Shown: positions 1 through 11,956 of the stretch, piece by piece
Layout: every line of letters starts with the position of its first letter
How positions within the stretch are numbered: position 1 is the first letter of the stretch
Made by a program: the position numbers and the translations under genes
From: Ulva prolifera
Taxonomy: Eukaryota; Chlorophyta; Ulvophyceae; Ulvales; Ulvaceae
DNA length: 64,000 nt
Assembly (NCBI GenBank): GCA_023078555.1
Contig: CM041201.1
Coordinates: 2,487,713 to 2,551,712, forward strand
Direction of reading: 5' to 3'
The notes under the pieces: model-generated
Seen by the model: the letters and a program-made list of their open reading frames with translations, nothing else
Database searches by the model: none
What the model was told of the DNA's origin: nothing

Positions 1-2315
1 CAGGAGGGGAGCCCAGCCCGAGCGTGACACTGCCGGCCGGACCGGCCTCAACGGCGGGCCTACTCCATGTAGTAGCCTCCGTGGACGGCTGCCAGCCGTT
101 TTTTGGGTGATCAGCATCGGCACCGTCGGCCGCATCGCTGTGCCAGTGCAGCTCAGGCTGCTGTGTGCTGGGCCCCGGCTGCATGCTGCCGTCGTCCTCA
201 TCCGCCAGGAAGTGGACGAGGTGTGAAGGGATGGACAGGGAGGACAGCGCCTCGGGCTCGTAAGCGCCTTGGTAGGCCATGTTATGGATGGCCATGAGCA
301 CCTGCACGCATGTGCGTCATGCATGCGTGTAATGACTGCCGCACAGATGGTGACCTGACAGCGTTGTGACGCTGCGCAGTGATGAGTACTCACTCTGGAC
401 ACACAGACTGGTAGGGTCACGACTAGACAGAGGGGTAGTCAGAGGAGCAGCAAGCATGTTGGCACTGACTCAGAGACACTATGTGCCCCTGCGTGTTCAT
501 CTGCTGGAGGGATTTCATCTCTGGACTGCAGCCTGTGGATCATGGTGGTGTGGCGGCATGTTATGTGGCAGTGCAGCTGGCAGGCAAAGCTGCATCTGAT
601 CAGCCTTCTCAAAGGGGACTGTGGTGATTGCTGTGGTGAGATGCACAAGATGATTGTGCAGTTACCTAGGTACTGCTTGTAGGCCAGAGCTTGCGTCGGG
701 GGCAGATCAAACAAATGGGCTGAAGCAAGGCTGAGTGGTGGTTTCATAACAGGCAGGCTGGAGATGCAGCCATTAACGAACATCCTGTGTTGAATCATAA
801 TCGCTTCCTGAGCAGGGCACACCCAGAATCAACGATAGACCAGGCAGAATGCGTGGAGCGCGTTGAATCGTTGTTGGGCAAGGGATACAGCACCTCCGAT
901 GACTGCAGCGCCTCTTGCATTGCCCCGTGTAGCGATGCAAACGCTTCATGCCAGGCCTTGTCTGCAGGAGAAGCATTGGGAAGGTGTGCCAGGTGCTGAC
1001 AAGCAGGGACAGGTGGCCGGCTGTGCATGGCTACCTGGTTGCTGCCTTTCAGCTGACAGAATAACTTGTGGCCCATCTCGGGGTGAGGCGAAGGGGCCTG
1101 TATTGCGAGTAGATGCAAAGGAAGGATGGATGTAGGCCAATCGTTGGCAACAAAGACTGACTGAACATCCCACGCCTGGCCAAGTTGCTCAGACTCATGG
1201 CCCTGCAGCAGAACACCAACGATGAGAGAAGCTTAATTGCAAAACCATATGACATGTCCACAAGCATGTTCATGATCCGGTACCATCACTTAGTAGTTGA
1301 AGACGCACGGTTATATCTGAAGGCAGTGGGCCCCCAGACCACCCCCGCAGCTGGTCAACATGTGCTGGAACCAGGATGGACGCTGCTAAAGAAGCTTGGC
1401 AGAGCACATCCATAGCAGCAGGAACATTTCGTTCTGCCCCATTGGCTGTGTATGAAGAGTAGATCTCTCCTTCAGGCACGGCGAAGAAGGGGTGTTCCAC
1501 GAACACACGTAACACGCCCTTGTCAACAATCACATGAAGACGAACGACGTGCACCGATTGAGCACCGAGATCAGAAGCTGACGATGGGGAATTGACGATG
1601 ACAGGCACCGCCAGGTCCAGCGCTTTGGTGCCTGCGTAGGTTTTGTAGAATGGCGCAATTGTCATGCAGGCGAGACCACGGCGGGCCAACGCCACAGGCA
1701 ACGCCTCCAGTACATCACCAAGCCCTCCAGATTTTGACCAGGGCGCCACTTCCGTCGAGACAAAAATTGCCTGCACGGGTTGTCGCTGCTTTAGACGTCA
1801 GGCCCTGGTCTCTGGTCCTCAGTCATCTTTTCCGCAATTCTGCTCAACGCCGAGACAAGCTCTAAGATACGTAACTTGTTGTCAATAGTGTGCCGGAGAT
1901 GGCTTGACTGCCTCAGACAGCGGTGGATCGGCTGGGCAGGCGGTTCGAAGTGCTGGCAACAAACTCAGAATCACAAAGCGCGATGACAGTCAATAGGTCA
2001 ACTTCTCTTTGTATGTATGTAACTGGGTCCCTGGGGGATTTAAACACCGGACTGTAGCGGTAGGCCTGCAATGTTCCGCACGCCAGGGGCCAGCACTGCC
2101 GCAACAAGACGCGACACGCTGAGTATGACATACACAACGTTGAGCTCTGACTGTAAGAGATATATCGATAAATTCATTATTGCCCGGAACAAGTGTGAGT
2201 CAGGCGTGCGCACCTGAATGTCGCGGGCGATGACGCTGGGCGTCAGCCCTCTCCGGGCACCTGTGACGCGATCCTTTCGAGCATTCAATCTCCTACCTGA
2301 TAGAAATATTTTCAT
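1..2315 (-). CDS. Starch synthase (GT5), plastid-targeted, 5' part only
   Basis: Transfers glucose from ADP-glucose to growing alpha-1,4-glucan in the plastid. Modelled exons are 2214-2315, 1309-1770, 1035-1202 and 301 down to the window edge; all three introns are phase 0. Exon 1 (34 residues, Arg-rich) reads as a transit peptide. Exon 2 opens the GT5 catalytic domain with EVAPWSKSGGLGDV (residues about 41-54), where the KxGGLGD loop binds ADP-glucose. Exon 3 holds VFVANDWP (about 204-211) and exon 4 IHNMAYQG (about 249-256), both family landmarks in the right order and spacing. PWSKxGGLGDV and FVANDW look closer to GBSS/SSII than to SSIII. The usual His after NDW is Pro. An acidic, low-complexity stretch follows IHNMAYQG. 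The C-terminal nucleotide-binding half lies outside the window. Splice sites are inferred, although phase and motif order agree. Confidence 0.85.
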
Positions 2316-3554
2316 AAGCTGCTGCTACGTCACGACATCGGCGCCATGTTTTACAGCTAGGCCCGCGCAACAACATTTTCTGAGCACCAACTCCATCTGC
2401 GCGAAGACATGCTCCGTGATAAAGTTCCACGACGATGCCCATTCACTATGGCATTCATGCATAATTGCCACATCTGACCGTTTCGTCGCCTCGACTCAGT
2501 CTCCGCACATTACGTGCGATCCTGCACATGTGGGACGCGGTACAGGTGGACAACACGAGGCACAGGTGAGAATCGCATGGTGCACAGAATCGGCCGATCG
2601 ACATGCAAGTGCCGCGGCATTTAACAAGCATCTCGAGACAGAAACGCGCTCTGACATCAAGGTCACATGTTGGTCTGCATATCCGACACGCTTGCCAGTC
2701 AGACGACGAAAAGATGCGCGCAGAGACACGTGTACGCCTCTCTATTTGCCCAGAGGGCACTGCGGCAGTGGGGCGCAATTACCTCGAGATGCAGGGCGCT
2801 CCCGAGCCACGTACGCGGGGAGAGCCACGTGCACGGATCTGAGCTTCGCGGTCTGGCGTCAACCATAATCAACGCCCCTCAAGTGGCACGCATAAATGTA
2901 CACACTGTGCACTCACACGAATCGCTCGTGCGGAGGCGGGCGGCCGTCACGAGCTGGCTGTGCCCGCGGCCGGTGGCCTGAAACTGCGCTTGAGCTCATA
3001 TCGACAGGCCAGCGGAAGCCACACCTCGTCGTGGCCGTGCGCCCCCTTGCAGATTTCAGATCTGTCTAAACGCGGTGAACTTTTTGAAAGCAAAAGTTTT
3101 GCACTCAAAGAGACCTAGATAGCTAGCACTGCGGGCAGTGACCTGTATACTTATAATGGTAAGTTACAGGCAGGCAATGCACAGTAACAGTGTACTACAT
3201 AACACAGCGAGACACAATTGCAATTGTACAAAACAACGTGCAGCATTCACGCAGACTGGTGCATCAGGTCTACACCTGTCTCAACCACTCATGCGGAGCC
3301 GACGCCGTGGAACAGCTAGATCTCAACAAGTTCTTAGAGCTGTTCTGCATTCGGGGGACTACTAGTAGTTGGTACTGCTACGGTGTGACTCGGGCGTGTG
3401 ATGTCCCTTCGGCGATTCCGCCAGTGCTGCTTTCCTCTGCATGTCTGTACCTACAACACAAACAGGTTTTCAGATCTTTGTAGGTGCCGAGTGACATCTG
3501 CCAGTGTCTGTGCAGTGTGGACCCATGAAAGATTTTTTCAGGCTGCGTCGGACT

Positions 3555-3586
<32 letters not shown>

Positions 3587-4017
3587 CGGCATCATGATCT
3601 GCAGTCTGCAGTCTGATGTTCAGCATTCGAGGGTGGGGCTGTCGTGACGTGCACGCCATGATTCTGAGGTACCCCGCGTTGTCTGCGTTGTCTATGGTGC
3701 TACCTACCTGGAAAGAGCGCTCTCAGAGACAGGCGCCTGTGTATCCAGCGCTGGATACAGCCTTGCGAGCGATGCACCGCCCGGGGTCTCTGTGCAGCCA
3801 CATATGCATGTGCCTCAGACCACTTCCCCCGTCCCTATCCCAATTGTGTTGTGACCTCACTCACAAACACCCAGCACCACATGGGACGTTCCCCGACACA
3901 CTGCATCAAGCTGATCATGACCGCGGGCATGTGCAGAATCTTGCCAGGCCGACCCTGCAATCAGTTTGTAGTTGACAATGCACAATTTATGAATTTGGCC
4001 ACACGCTTCAAATTGAA
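2316..4017. other. Intergenic, no gene recognised
   Basis: Several open frames occur, the longest at 2218-2868 (+), but none shows a family motif or splice-supported continuation. A 31-nt G homopolymer lies at 3555-3585. A degenerate fragment resembling the TACAAGG-family repeat on the minus strand (core ggtgctacctacctgg) lies near 3697. Confidence 0.5.
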
Positions 4018-6455
4018 CTGATCCCGGACAGAGTAGCTGCCACTGGCGCCGCGGCCAAACAGAGTCAGAGAGAAAACGGGTACACACTGACTCCAGCTGG
4101 CGCCATAGAGGCAGGCGGAGACATGCAGCCCGCCGTTTCAGGTATATAGTTGGTCGATCAATGCTGCAGCTCTGTACTGCTACAGCGAAACAGGCTGACA
4201 TTGACCCTGCAGCGATGTCAGGCGTACTAATACGTATGTACGACGCGTAACAGTTGCAAGACCTGAGTTGGACAGGAAGGCGGCACCTCAGAACCAGCGA
4301 GCAGCTCAAAGACAGGGGCATCAACCCAGTACAACACACCAAAGCCACAGCCAAAGTCCCGTGCAGAAGTGTGTACACGTGGAGACATCGCGATACTGTG
4401 CCAAACCAACATGACGACGAGGCTGGTGAAGGTACCGACACGAAACATGTACCATGCTAATACGACCATGGTACCATGGTAATACGACCATGTGTTTTAC
4501 ACGCACTTCCTTACACCACATAGCCGAAAAGCCCTTGAGCTTTTACATTGTAGCGACACTACATAGTCACTGCGACACTGTCGCAATGACGGAGGGAGAA
4601 GGTATGCTGGACCGCGCGCAAGCTCCGCGTGAGGGGTTTAGTGCATATACCCCGGTGTTCAACATTTCAGATGATGAAATAGACGTGTCAGGCTTTTTGC
4701 GGGGGCTCACTGCCAGAGATCCCCACGAAGCAGGAGGCGCGACGTGGTTCGTCCCTGATGATTCCCAGGATGCCTCGGCCAGGATGAGACAAATCAGGAA
4801 CAAGACGTTTCAAATTTCACTAGACCTGATTTTGCCGGAAGACTCCATGCCAAACAGCAACGCTTACATACATTACCACGACTCCGAGCTGACCGACAAC
4901 GAGAAACAATTGTTCATCAGTCGCATTCCACACGATGATGTCATGGCTGCAACAGCAGATACGAATTATAAGAAGAAAGAGCACGGCTCGGTCTGGATCA
5001 GCATGATGGCATCTCCGTGGAAACAGACATGTGCAGAGACAGAACTGCGGCCTGAGACCCCGGTGATTAAAACCGAGGATGAGCCAGTCCATGAAATCCT
5101 AGCAGGCAAAAGCAAGGACAGCATGAGAGTTGAACCTGAATCAGTGGAAAGGACACCGTTGAGGGAAGTTCAACAGGGATCTGCTGTTGTGCATGCCTGC
5201 CCTCAGGTATGCGTCCTGGATGCACCAACCCGGGACACATGTAGGGCTCAACTCTGCGATACGAAACATTGCAGTGAGATGATATACGGACAGGGTGGAA
5301 GGAAACTGGCAGTAACCGGAGCAGTAGGTGCATGAGACGCGGTACCTGTGCCTGTGCCGTGAGCACCATGGCCACTGCTGTCAAATGGAGTGAGCGATTA
5401 CGAACAGCAGGGCTACTGCAGGATGCTGGTGAGCCAGTAAATAGCTTCTCGACGTGAGCGCCCCATCAGATCGAGGCAAGAGCCCCTGGGCAACGTATAC
5501 TTGCCCAAACACAGCAGGACCGCATGCCAGAGGTGCCACAAACAAGAATGAAAATGGTGTGCAATCCAGGATCATAGCAGGCTAGAGATTTTGGACGGTG
5601 TGACAGAGAAGCTGACTCATAGAACAGAACCATGTTCGTTGGTCGATGTATACATGTACAGCACCAGCATCTGGCAGTGGGGCATTGTGTGTGGCTGTTT
5701 CGCACCGGCGGCACGAGCACCAGATTGGCCATGGCTAGGCTGGCCAAAGCAGGGACGAACATGAGCTAGCGTGGGGGCTATCGACGTTCGTGAGCTCACA
5801 GCAGTGGCGGTGAAGTACTTCCAACAGGCAGCTGCATGCCTCTGTGGTGCAGTCAGGGAAGCTCCACAAGCACTCGGACTGACTGAGCAATCTTCACACA
5901 GGGTAGAGCTGGGCTTTCAGTATAATCTGAGCAACATGAGCAACGGCCTCGAACCGTCCGTTTTGGCATTGCAGATAGGTCCAGCGTTGTTGCTAGGACA
6001 AGCAATTGTCGAGTACTCCGACAAGATCGGGCTGAAGCGTTGGCACCTACGCATGCGAAAATTGCAAAGTCCAGCAGAGCTTATGCCTGCAAAGCGGAAC
6101 TGGGGCCCTGGATCATGTTTCACCGTGGCTGCTCTGTGTGGTGCAAACATGCAGTGCACGTTGGATGCATATGTAGCAGAGCGGCAGAGACCCCAGCACG
6201 CACTGTTGGTACTGTGTAGCAATAGACATGCAAGACCATGGTCGATGTGTGTACACAGTGGCGATTTGCGCTCGACATCTGCTTTTATTGATGGCGAAGC
6301 TTCCCAGGCAAGGCATGTGAAGAGTATCAGCAGTACTCTTGCTTTTGATCAGATCATTGTGTGAAGGCGAAGGCTCGATCATCCCTAGGATGATGAGAGA
6401 ACATGGCCAGCACACCGAACGAATCATCGAAAGCTTCGGCTGTGAATCGCCGGCA
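4018..6455 (+). repeat. Segmental duplication, copy A
   Basis: This block is collinear with 7365-10730. Matching landmarks include ctgatcccggacagag (4018 and 7365), the first coding exon, the stretch gagccagtaaatagcttctc, the third-exon region, and aatc(g/a)ccggcatg just before the SINE at 6456. The duplication covers upstream DNA, the whole gene and downstream DNA. A 14-bp palindrome ccatggtaccatgg sits at 4466-4479, between two copies of taatacgaccatg. Confidence 0.85.
4586..6364 (+). CDS. Unrecognised duplicated gene, copy A (probably decaying at its 3' end)
   Basis: I do not recognise this family. Exon 1 (4586-5206, 207 codons, start MTEGEGML) is fully open and about as long as its paralog at 8387 minus one internal repeat. 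The two proteins are clearly alike through the block SLDLI-PE-SMPNSN and up to the donor CCTCAG|gtatgc. A small exon 2 (5518-5556, ending RMKM|gtgtgc) matches the paralog. The third exon region (about 5770-6364) is conserved over AIDVRELTAVAV to GPGSCFTVAAL, but no acceptor in the right phase is visible and the C-terminus diverges, so the 3' end may be broken. VIKTEDEP contains a psi-K-x-E sumoylation-type motif. Function unknown. Confidence 0.45.
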
Positions 6456-6720
6456 TGTAAAGTATTGTAAACTTTCATTACTGAGCCGAATCCTGACAAT
6501 GGACAATGACGACTTCGAAACAACGGGACCACATGTGCCGAAAGGGTAAACCACCTGGACACTCCTCTCAGACAACCATATGCAACTCACAGGGCCTCCT
6601 CCTGTGCTGAGCGAGGTGGTCACGCACGGCCGCTTCGATGCCCCAAAGCGCACGCAGAATCAAACCCACGATCTCCTCAAGAGGAGGGGTTAGCGTTTAT
6701 ACCGTCCTCAACCCATTGGA
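6456..6720 (-). mobile_element. tRNA-headed SINE, full-length copy a
   Basis: On the minus strand the element starts with a tRNA-like head (6720 to about 6649). Next come a body shared with the copies at 43513 and 48023 and a tail rich in TTTAC. The head has an A-box-like CCAATGGGTTGAGGAC and a B-box-like GTGGGTTtGATTC. The body is recognisable by cacagggcctcctcctgtgc and accacctgga. The copy sits at the end of the duplicated segment. Confidence 0.75.
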
Positions 6721-7364
6721 CATGTGGCGGGGGCAACATCAGACTGTTCAGCAATCAACCCCGGGGGAGACGTGATGTGATTGGGAGGTGCTCCGCACTG
6801 CCTGCGCTGCCTGCGGTGCTACCTGCCTACAGAGAGCAGGCTCTCTGAGTACATCCTTGCGACAAACCGCACGGGGCCCCTGTGCCACAGACCGCTCCCC
6901 CCGCGCCAACCCCAACCCCATTCACGTGAACACAACACAGAGGCGCAGCCACCTCCACAGGTGGCAGAGGGTCTCGTGTGCTTGCAGTCGAGGGATTTGT
7001 CGATCCTGCCTGCATCCGCAACACCGTGCCTGTGATTGCATACAACGTCAGTCTTTTTAGCAGACATATCACATCAGCATTCACACAGGTGCGGACGAGT
7101 GCGCCCATGGCGAGGCTTTCACAATCGTGAGCGCCTCATCAAAGAATTCCGGAGGCTTCGTTGCTTCAAATCGCGGGGCACCAGTACTGCGCAGCCTTTT
7201 CTCGGCGTAGCACCCACTACTGGTCGGAGACATAAGCTAGCGCCGCGCTGTGATGGCATGGGATGCAAGGCTGCACATCGGCGCACTGCCCCAAGCCAGC
7301 ACGCCCGCCCGCACACTCCCGCCGGGCCCATTCTGAACTCACTTTCTTGTCCGAATACGAGACA
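6721..7364. other. Intergenic, no gene recognised
   Basis: No gene is visible. A short match to the TACAAGG-family core (tgcggtgctacctgcc, minus orientation) lies near 6810. Open frames here have no motif and no paralog in the other duplicated copy. Confidence 0.45.
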
Positions 7365-7587
7365 CTGATCCCGGACAGAGCAGCTGCCACCGGCGCCGCG
7401 GCCAAGCAGAGTCCGTGAAGCCGTAGCGCCGTCGGGAGTGTGCATGCATGCATGATGTATTACGATTGCAAGATCCAAGTCGGACAGGCAGGCGACACCG
7501 CAGAAACAGCGAGCAGCGCTGGAAGACGAGGTCATCAACACAGCACAACGCACCGAACGACAGCTAAAGTCCCCTGCAGAAGTGTGT

Positions 7588-8180
7588 TACCAGGGCAAAG
7601 GCAGGTAGCACCTCAGGACACAGACAGGAGAACCGCACACCCACTCCACCACCAACACGCAACAGAAGCCAACCCACCGGTGGGCCCATGCCACCGCACA
7701 CGTCATCACCCGCCCCGGACGCAGCCAAACGCACACAGGCCCCTCAGCCTGGCCCCGCTTTCGCATGGAGCATATGGACGTTCGCCTGGCTGCGTTTGCG
7801 TTCCTGAACAGGCTTGCAGATGTGGCTGCCGGGGCGGGAGCTGTCTCTCGACGGCGGTTCGTCGAGAATGCGATGCGCGACCTCTCCACCGAGCCGTCAG
7901 GTTCACGCCGCTGCCCCGCTGATGGCACGCCACACGGGTGAGGCAGTTTTGACACACCGTGGCGGTGCTACTGGCCTCTCCGGCTTTGTCCATGTGACAC
8001 ACACGCACATTCACCTCTACACGCAACCCACCCCAGAGCCCCAAAGGCACACGCATGCCTTTGCGCAGCACAAAATACACAGAGACACCCACAACAATTT
8101 TGTACATGTGACCCCCCCCCCCCCCCCCCCATCCCTCACAAGTTGAGTCACAACCGTACAGACGGACGCCCAATCCCAGA
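7588..8180 (+). mobile_element. 593-bp insertion with TACAAGG-family end and target-site duplication
   Basis: The block is flanked by direct repeats ccctgcagaag(t/c)gtgt at 7572-7587 and 8181-8196. In copy A the same place (4358-4374) has a single copy of this sequence, so the site without the insertion is visible. The insertion starts with taccagggcaaag, a variant of the family start TACAAGGACAAAG. It carries a minus-orientation family end (ggctttgtccatgtgacac) near 7985-8003. A C19 tract lies at 8112-8130. No coding capacity is recognised. Confidence 0.8.
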
Positions 8181-8386
8181 CCCTGCAGAAGCGTGTACAC
8201 GTCGATACATCGCGATAATTTGCCGAGTCAGTACGGCCATGCATAATCCTACAGCAGAACAACGTTAACGTGGCCGATAAGTACCGACACGAAAAATGTA
8301 ATACGATCGCTGTTGTCTTCACGCAGTTCCGTACACCAACTAGGCATATATCCTGCAGACGTTTACACTGTAGCGACTCTGTCGCA

Positions 8387-10191
8387 ATGACGGAGGGAGA
8401 AAGTATGCTGGACCATGCGCAACCTCCGCGCGAGCGGTTTAGTGCATATACCCCGGTCTTCAACATATCTGAAGATGGAATAGATGTGTTAGGCTTTCTG
8501 CGAGGGCTCACTGCCAGAAATCCCCACGAAAAAGGAGGTGCGACGTGTTTCGTCGCAGTTGAGTCGAAGGATGCCTCTTTCAGGATTAGACTCATCAGGA
8601 ACAAGCCGTTTCGAATTTCACTAGACCTGATCGTGCCGGAAGGCTCCATGCCAAACAGCAACTCTTTCATACACTACGACGACTCCGAGCTGACCGACGG
8701 AGAGAAAAAACTGTTCATCAGTCGCATTCCACAGAGTGACCTCATAGCTGCAACAACAGATGCGAAAGATGTGAAGGATGTGCACGGCTCGATATGGTTT
8801 AGCTTGATCGCACCTGCGTGGACAAAGGCATGTGCAGAGACAGAGCTGCTGCCGGAGACCCCGGTAATCAAAACCGAAGATGAGCCAGCCCATGGAATCC
8901 TAGCTGCCAAAAGCAAAGTCAGCATGATAGGTGCACCTGAATCAGCGGAAAGGACACCTTTTGGGGAAGTGCAACAGGGAGCGGTCAAAAGGAAGGCCAG
9001 CATGCGAGTTGCACCTGAATTCGTGGAAAGGACACCATTGAGGGAAGTTCAACAGAGATCTGCTGTTGTGCATGCCTGCCCTCAGGTACGCGTCCTGGAC
9101 GCACCAACCCGGGACACATGTAGGGCTCAACTCTGCGATACGAGACAATGTAGTTGACACACAGACCAGGGTGGAAGGATACTGGCAGTAATTGGAGCAG
9201 TAGGTGCATGAAATGCGGTACCTGTACCATGAGCACCATGGCCAATTCTGTCAAATGCAGTGTTGGACTGAGCAATTACGAACAGCAGGGCTACTGCAGG
9301 ATGCTGGTGAGCCAGTAAATAGCTTCTCGACGCGAGCGCCCCATCAGATAGAGGCACGAGCCTCGTCCATTCCTGTGCAACGTGAAGTGGTCCAGAAAAC
9401 AAAGGGCCACATGCAAGAGGTGCCACGGACAAGAAAGGAAATGGTACGCGATCCAGGCCGACAGCAGGCTAGATGTGTTGGATATGATGACAGAGAAAAC
9501 AAATCGTCGGACAGAAGCATGTTCGTCCGCCGGCATATATATCCATATACAGCAGTATCTAGTAGTGACGCACTGTGTGTGGCTGTGTCGCACCGGCAGC
9601 ACTAGCACTAGATGGGCCTTGGCTAGGCCGGGCAAAGCATTGGTCAGACTGACAAACGCTGCCATGCAGGCGGTCGACAGCTGCAAGCTCACAGCAGCAG
9701 CGCAGAGGCATTTCTGTAAGGCCGCTGCCTGCCTTTCCCGCGCAGCGAGGGCAGCTCCAGCATTACTTGTTTTCACTCCACAATCGTCACACGAAGACAT
9801 GTGCAACTTTCAGTGCAAGCTGAGTGACATGATTGACGGCCTCCTGCCAGATGTTCTGGCATGGCAGATCGGTCCAGCGGTGCTGCTGGGACGGGCGGTT
9901 GTCAAGTACTCCTGCCGGATTGGGCTGGACCGCTACCTGGGTTTCCCAGACTTGTGCAGTCCAGCAGGGCTCATGCCTGAAAAACAGGACTGGGGCCCGG
10001 GATCATGTTTTGCCCTGGCTGCTCTCCAGGCTGTAGTGGACCATGTATCAGAGGTTGTGAAGACATGGGTGAAAGAAGCAAATGAGATGGCCCGGCAGGC
10101 CGATATGGACCGTGCACTCCGAGTGGGAATGTCACAGTCGCCAGAAGCAAGGAGGCCTAGAACGAGAGGCCATGGGAGGCATGCACGATGA
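8387..10191 (+). CDS. Unrecognised duplicated gene, copy B (422 aa model)
   Basis: Function unknown; no family recognised. The model joins 8387-9085, 9396-9443 and 9670-10191, with both introns phase 0 (donors gtacgc, acceptors tccag and atgcag). Exon 1 (233 codons) has a block with RNKPFRISLDLIVPEG, SELTDGEKKLFISRIP and GSIWFSLIAPAW, then TPVIKTEDEP, a possible SUMO acceptor site. A 26-residue internal repeat follows: the first unit has ERTPFGEVQQ, the second ERTPLREVQQ. Copy A has only one unit. Exon 3 is Ala-rich and helical-looking, with WQIGPAVLLGRAVVKY and DWGPGSCFALAAL, and ends in a basic tail. No signal peptide or clear membrane segment. Exon 2 is small and rests on its conservation between copies. 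Confidence 0.55.
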
Positions 10192-10730
10192 AGCACATGC
10201 AAGGTGACAACGTCATGCTAAAGAATGGGTGAAAATCGATCTGACGTCAAGCGAACTTGTGTTCAAGACTGTTAGCTGCTGTGCAGCTGTATGTTTCGTC
10301 AGCTGCTGTGGTGCAGAATTGTACAATCTGGAAGCTGCAACGTGGCAGAGCTCCCGGCATGCTCTCGTCTCACATTGGTGAGGTGGGCTGTATTACCACC
10401 TGAATTTATGGTTCCAGGCCACACAGCAGAACTAGTGTTGTCCATTCATGGTTCCTGAAACAAGTAAAGAGTTTCGCTGGTTAGCATTGTGCACATCAAG
10501 CCAGGGAACCTTCATCGTTGAGGTCAATTTGTGCTCGTGGTTCTATCAGTGGTGAAGGTCAGCATCATCGTTGTACATGAGTAGTTACTGCTGCATCTGA
10601 TCATATCAGGGTAAAAGAGCAGCATATCACCATGTCTGAAAGGGACAAGCTTCATGTCCAGCACACTGAATGGAGTACAGCATGTCTTTGCTGGAGGAAA
10701 TCACCGGCATGCAAAGACGTACGTGACAAT

Positions 10731-11956
10731 GAACGATGAGGGTATTCTTAACTTACATGATGGCATGCCCACCGGCTGCAGTTGACGGAATATCCGGTAC
10801 GCTGGGGCGAACATGAGGCCACGTACATCATGGGGGAATTTGCTGCCTGAAAACCAGCTCAGAAATCAGCCTGGGGTGCCACGCCTTACAGTTGCATGGA
10901 AGGTTGCATGTCTACCATCGATACCATGGCCGCAAGCGAGCAGCATGCAGACACAGCCCCCGCACAATTTGGTATAGCATTGCCTGCGTGTACATATGTG
11001 GACAGTGCAGTGATAGGTGCATCACGCCAGCATCTACTGCACTCGAGCTGAGCTATCACGCTTGTGACAAGAGCCATCACCTCGGAGTGACACGGCATCC
11101 TCCTAGGCACCACAGCTGCGTTCCCGCAAATCGCAAAGTACAATTGCTTCATCCAGTACACAAGCCCTGGTAGTGTTGTACATGCGGCCACTGCCTCATT
11201 GCATGCTAGCAGCTGGCAGCCACTTCTGTTCTCATTCTCTCCTCACTCCTCACCCCATAAAACCAACCGAACGTCAGCCACATTGCGTCTTTGTCCGTCT
11301 TCTGGCACAGCACTGAGCGGCACATGCTGTGCACTTTGGCTGCGGCTCCTCAGCACGTACGGCCCTGCCTGTTTCAAGCACCCTGGTGCATGCAGCAAAC
11401 ACTCACGTATGCATGGCCGCATGCACCCGCCCACGCCACAGCCACCACTGACGATCGCTACCCACGGGCAATATATCGCAAAGAGAAATCATAGGAAAGA
11501 TACTGTCGAGGTGCAAAGTGCCAAGCCACCACACGCACTCTGCCCCGGACACACAGGCCGATGCCCGTGCCTAAGATATCCTTGGCCAGGGTGGACTGAC
11601 GTACTGCTGCCGATTGCATCGCCGATCAGCTGTTCACTGAATCAGCGCCGATGGTACACAACCGGGCGTCTACCTACAACGCGGCATCCGCACCAGCTGC
11701 TGGCAGGAGGGGCGCACTCTGGGGTACCCAGAGTTGTCTATCTGAGCTATCTGTCTACGTTACGGTAAGGTTCAGCTGCCGGCAAAGCGCGAAGCCTGGG
11801 ACACCAACCCTGGGTACGGCCGCACTCGACACCCCTGCCGCACAATTGTCCCCTATCACCCGGAACCCCACGCCTGCAGTGCACACGCCTTGCCCCCCCT
11901 GGCCACACCGGCATCGGAGCTCGTGAAAGTATGTACACAAATACAGCAGCTGCCGC
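10731..11956. other. Intergenic, no gene recognised
   Basis: Mixed-composition DNA with no recognisable coding exon on either strand. It separates the duplicated segment from the 3' end of the CSC1-like gene. Confidence 0.5.

Larger units (their letters stand above)
7365..10730 (+). repeat. Segmental duplication, copy B
   Basis: Collinear with 4018-6455 and in the same orientation, about 3.4-3.8 kb downstream. It differs mainly by an insertion at 7588-8180 and by a 78-bp in-frame duplication inside exon 1. The conservation of reading frame between copies supports the coding model at 8387. Confidence 0.85.

Noticed and set aside
677..729. Extra starch synthase exon on the minus strand between two good splice sites (reads HLFDLPPTQALAYKQYL).
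   Set aside because: Its phase is incompatible with the phase-0 neighbours, and the domain reads correctly without it.
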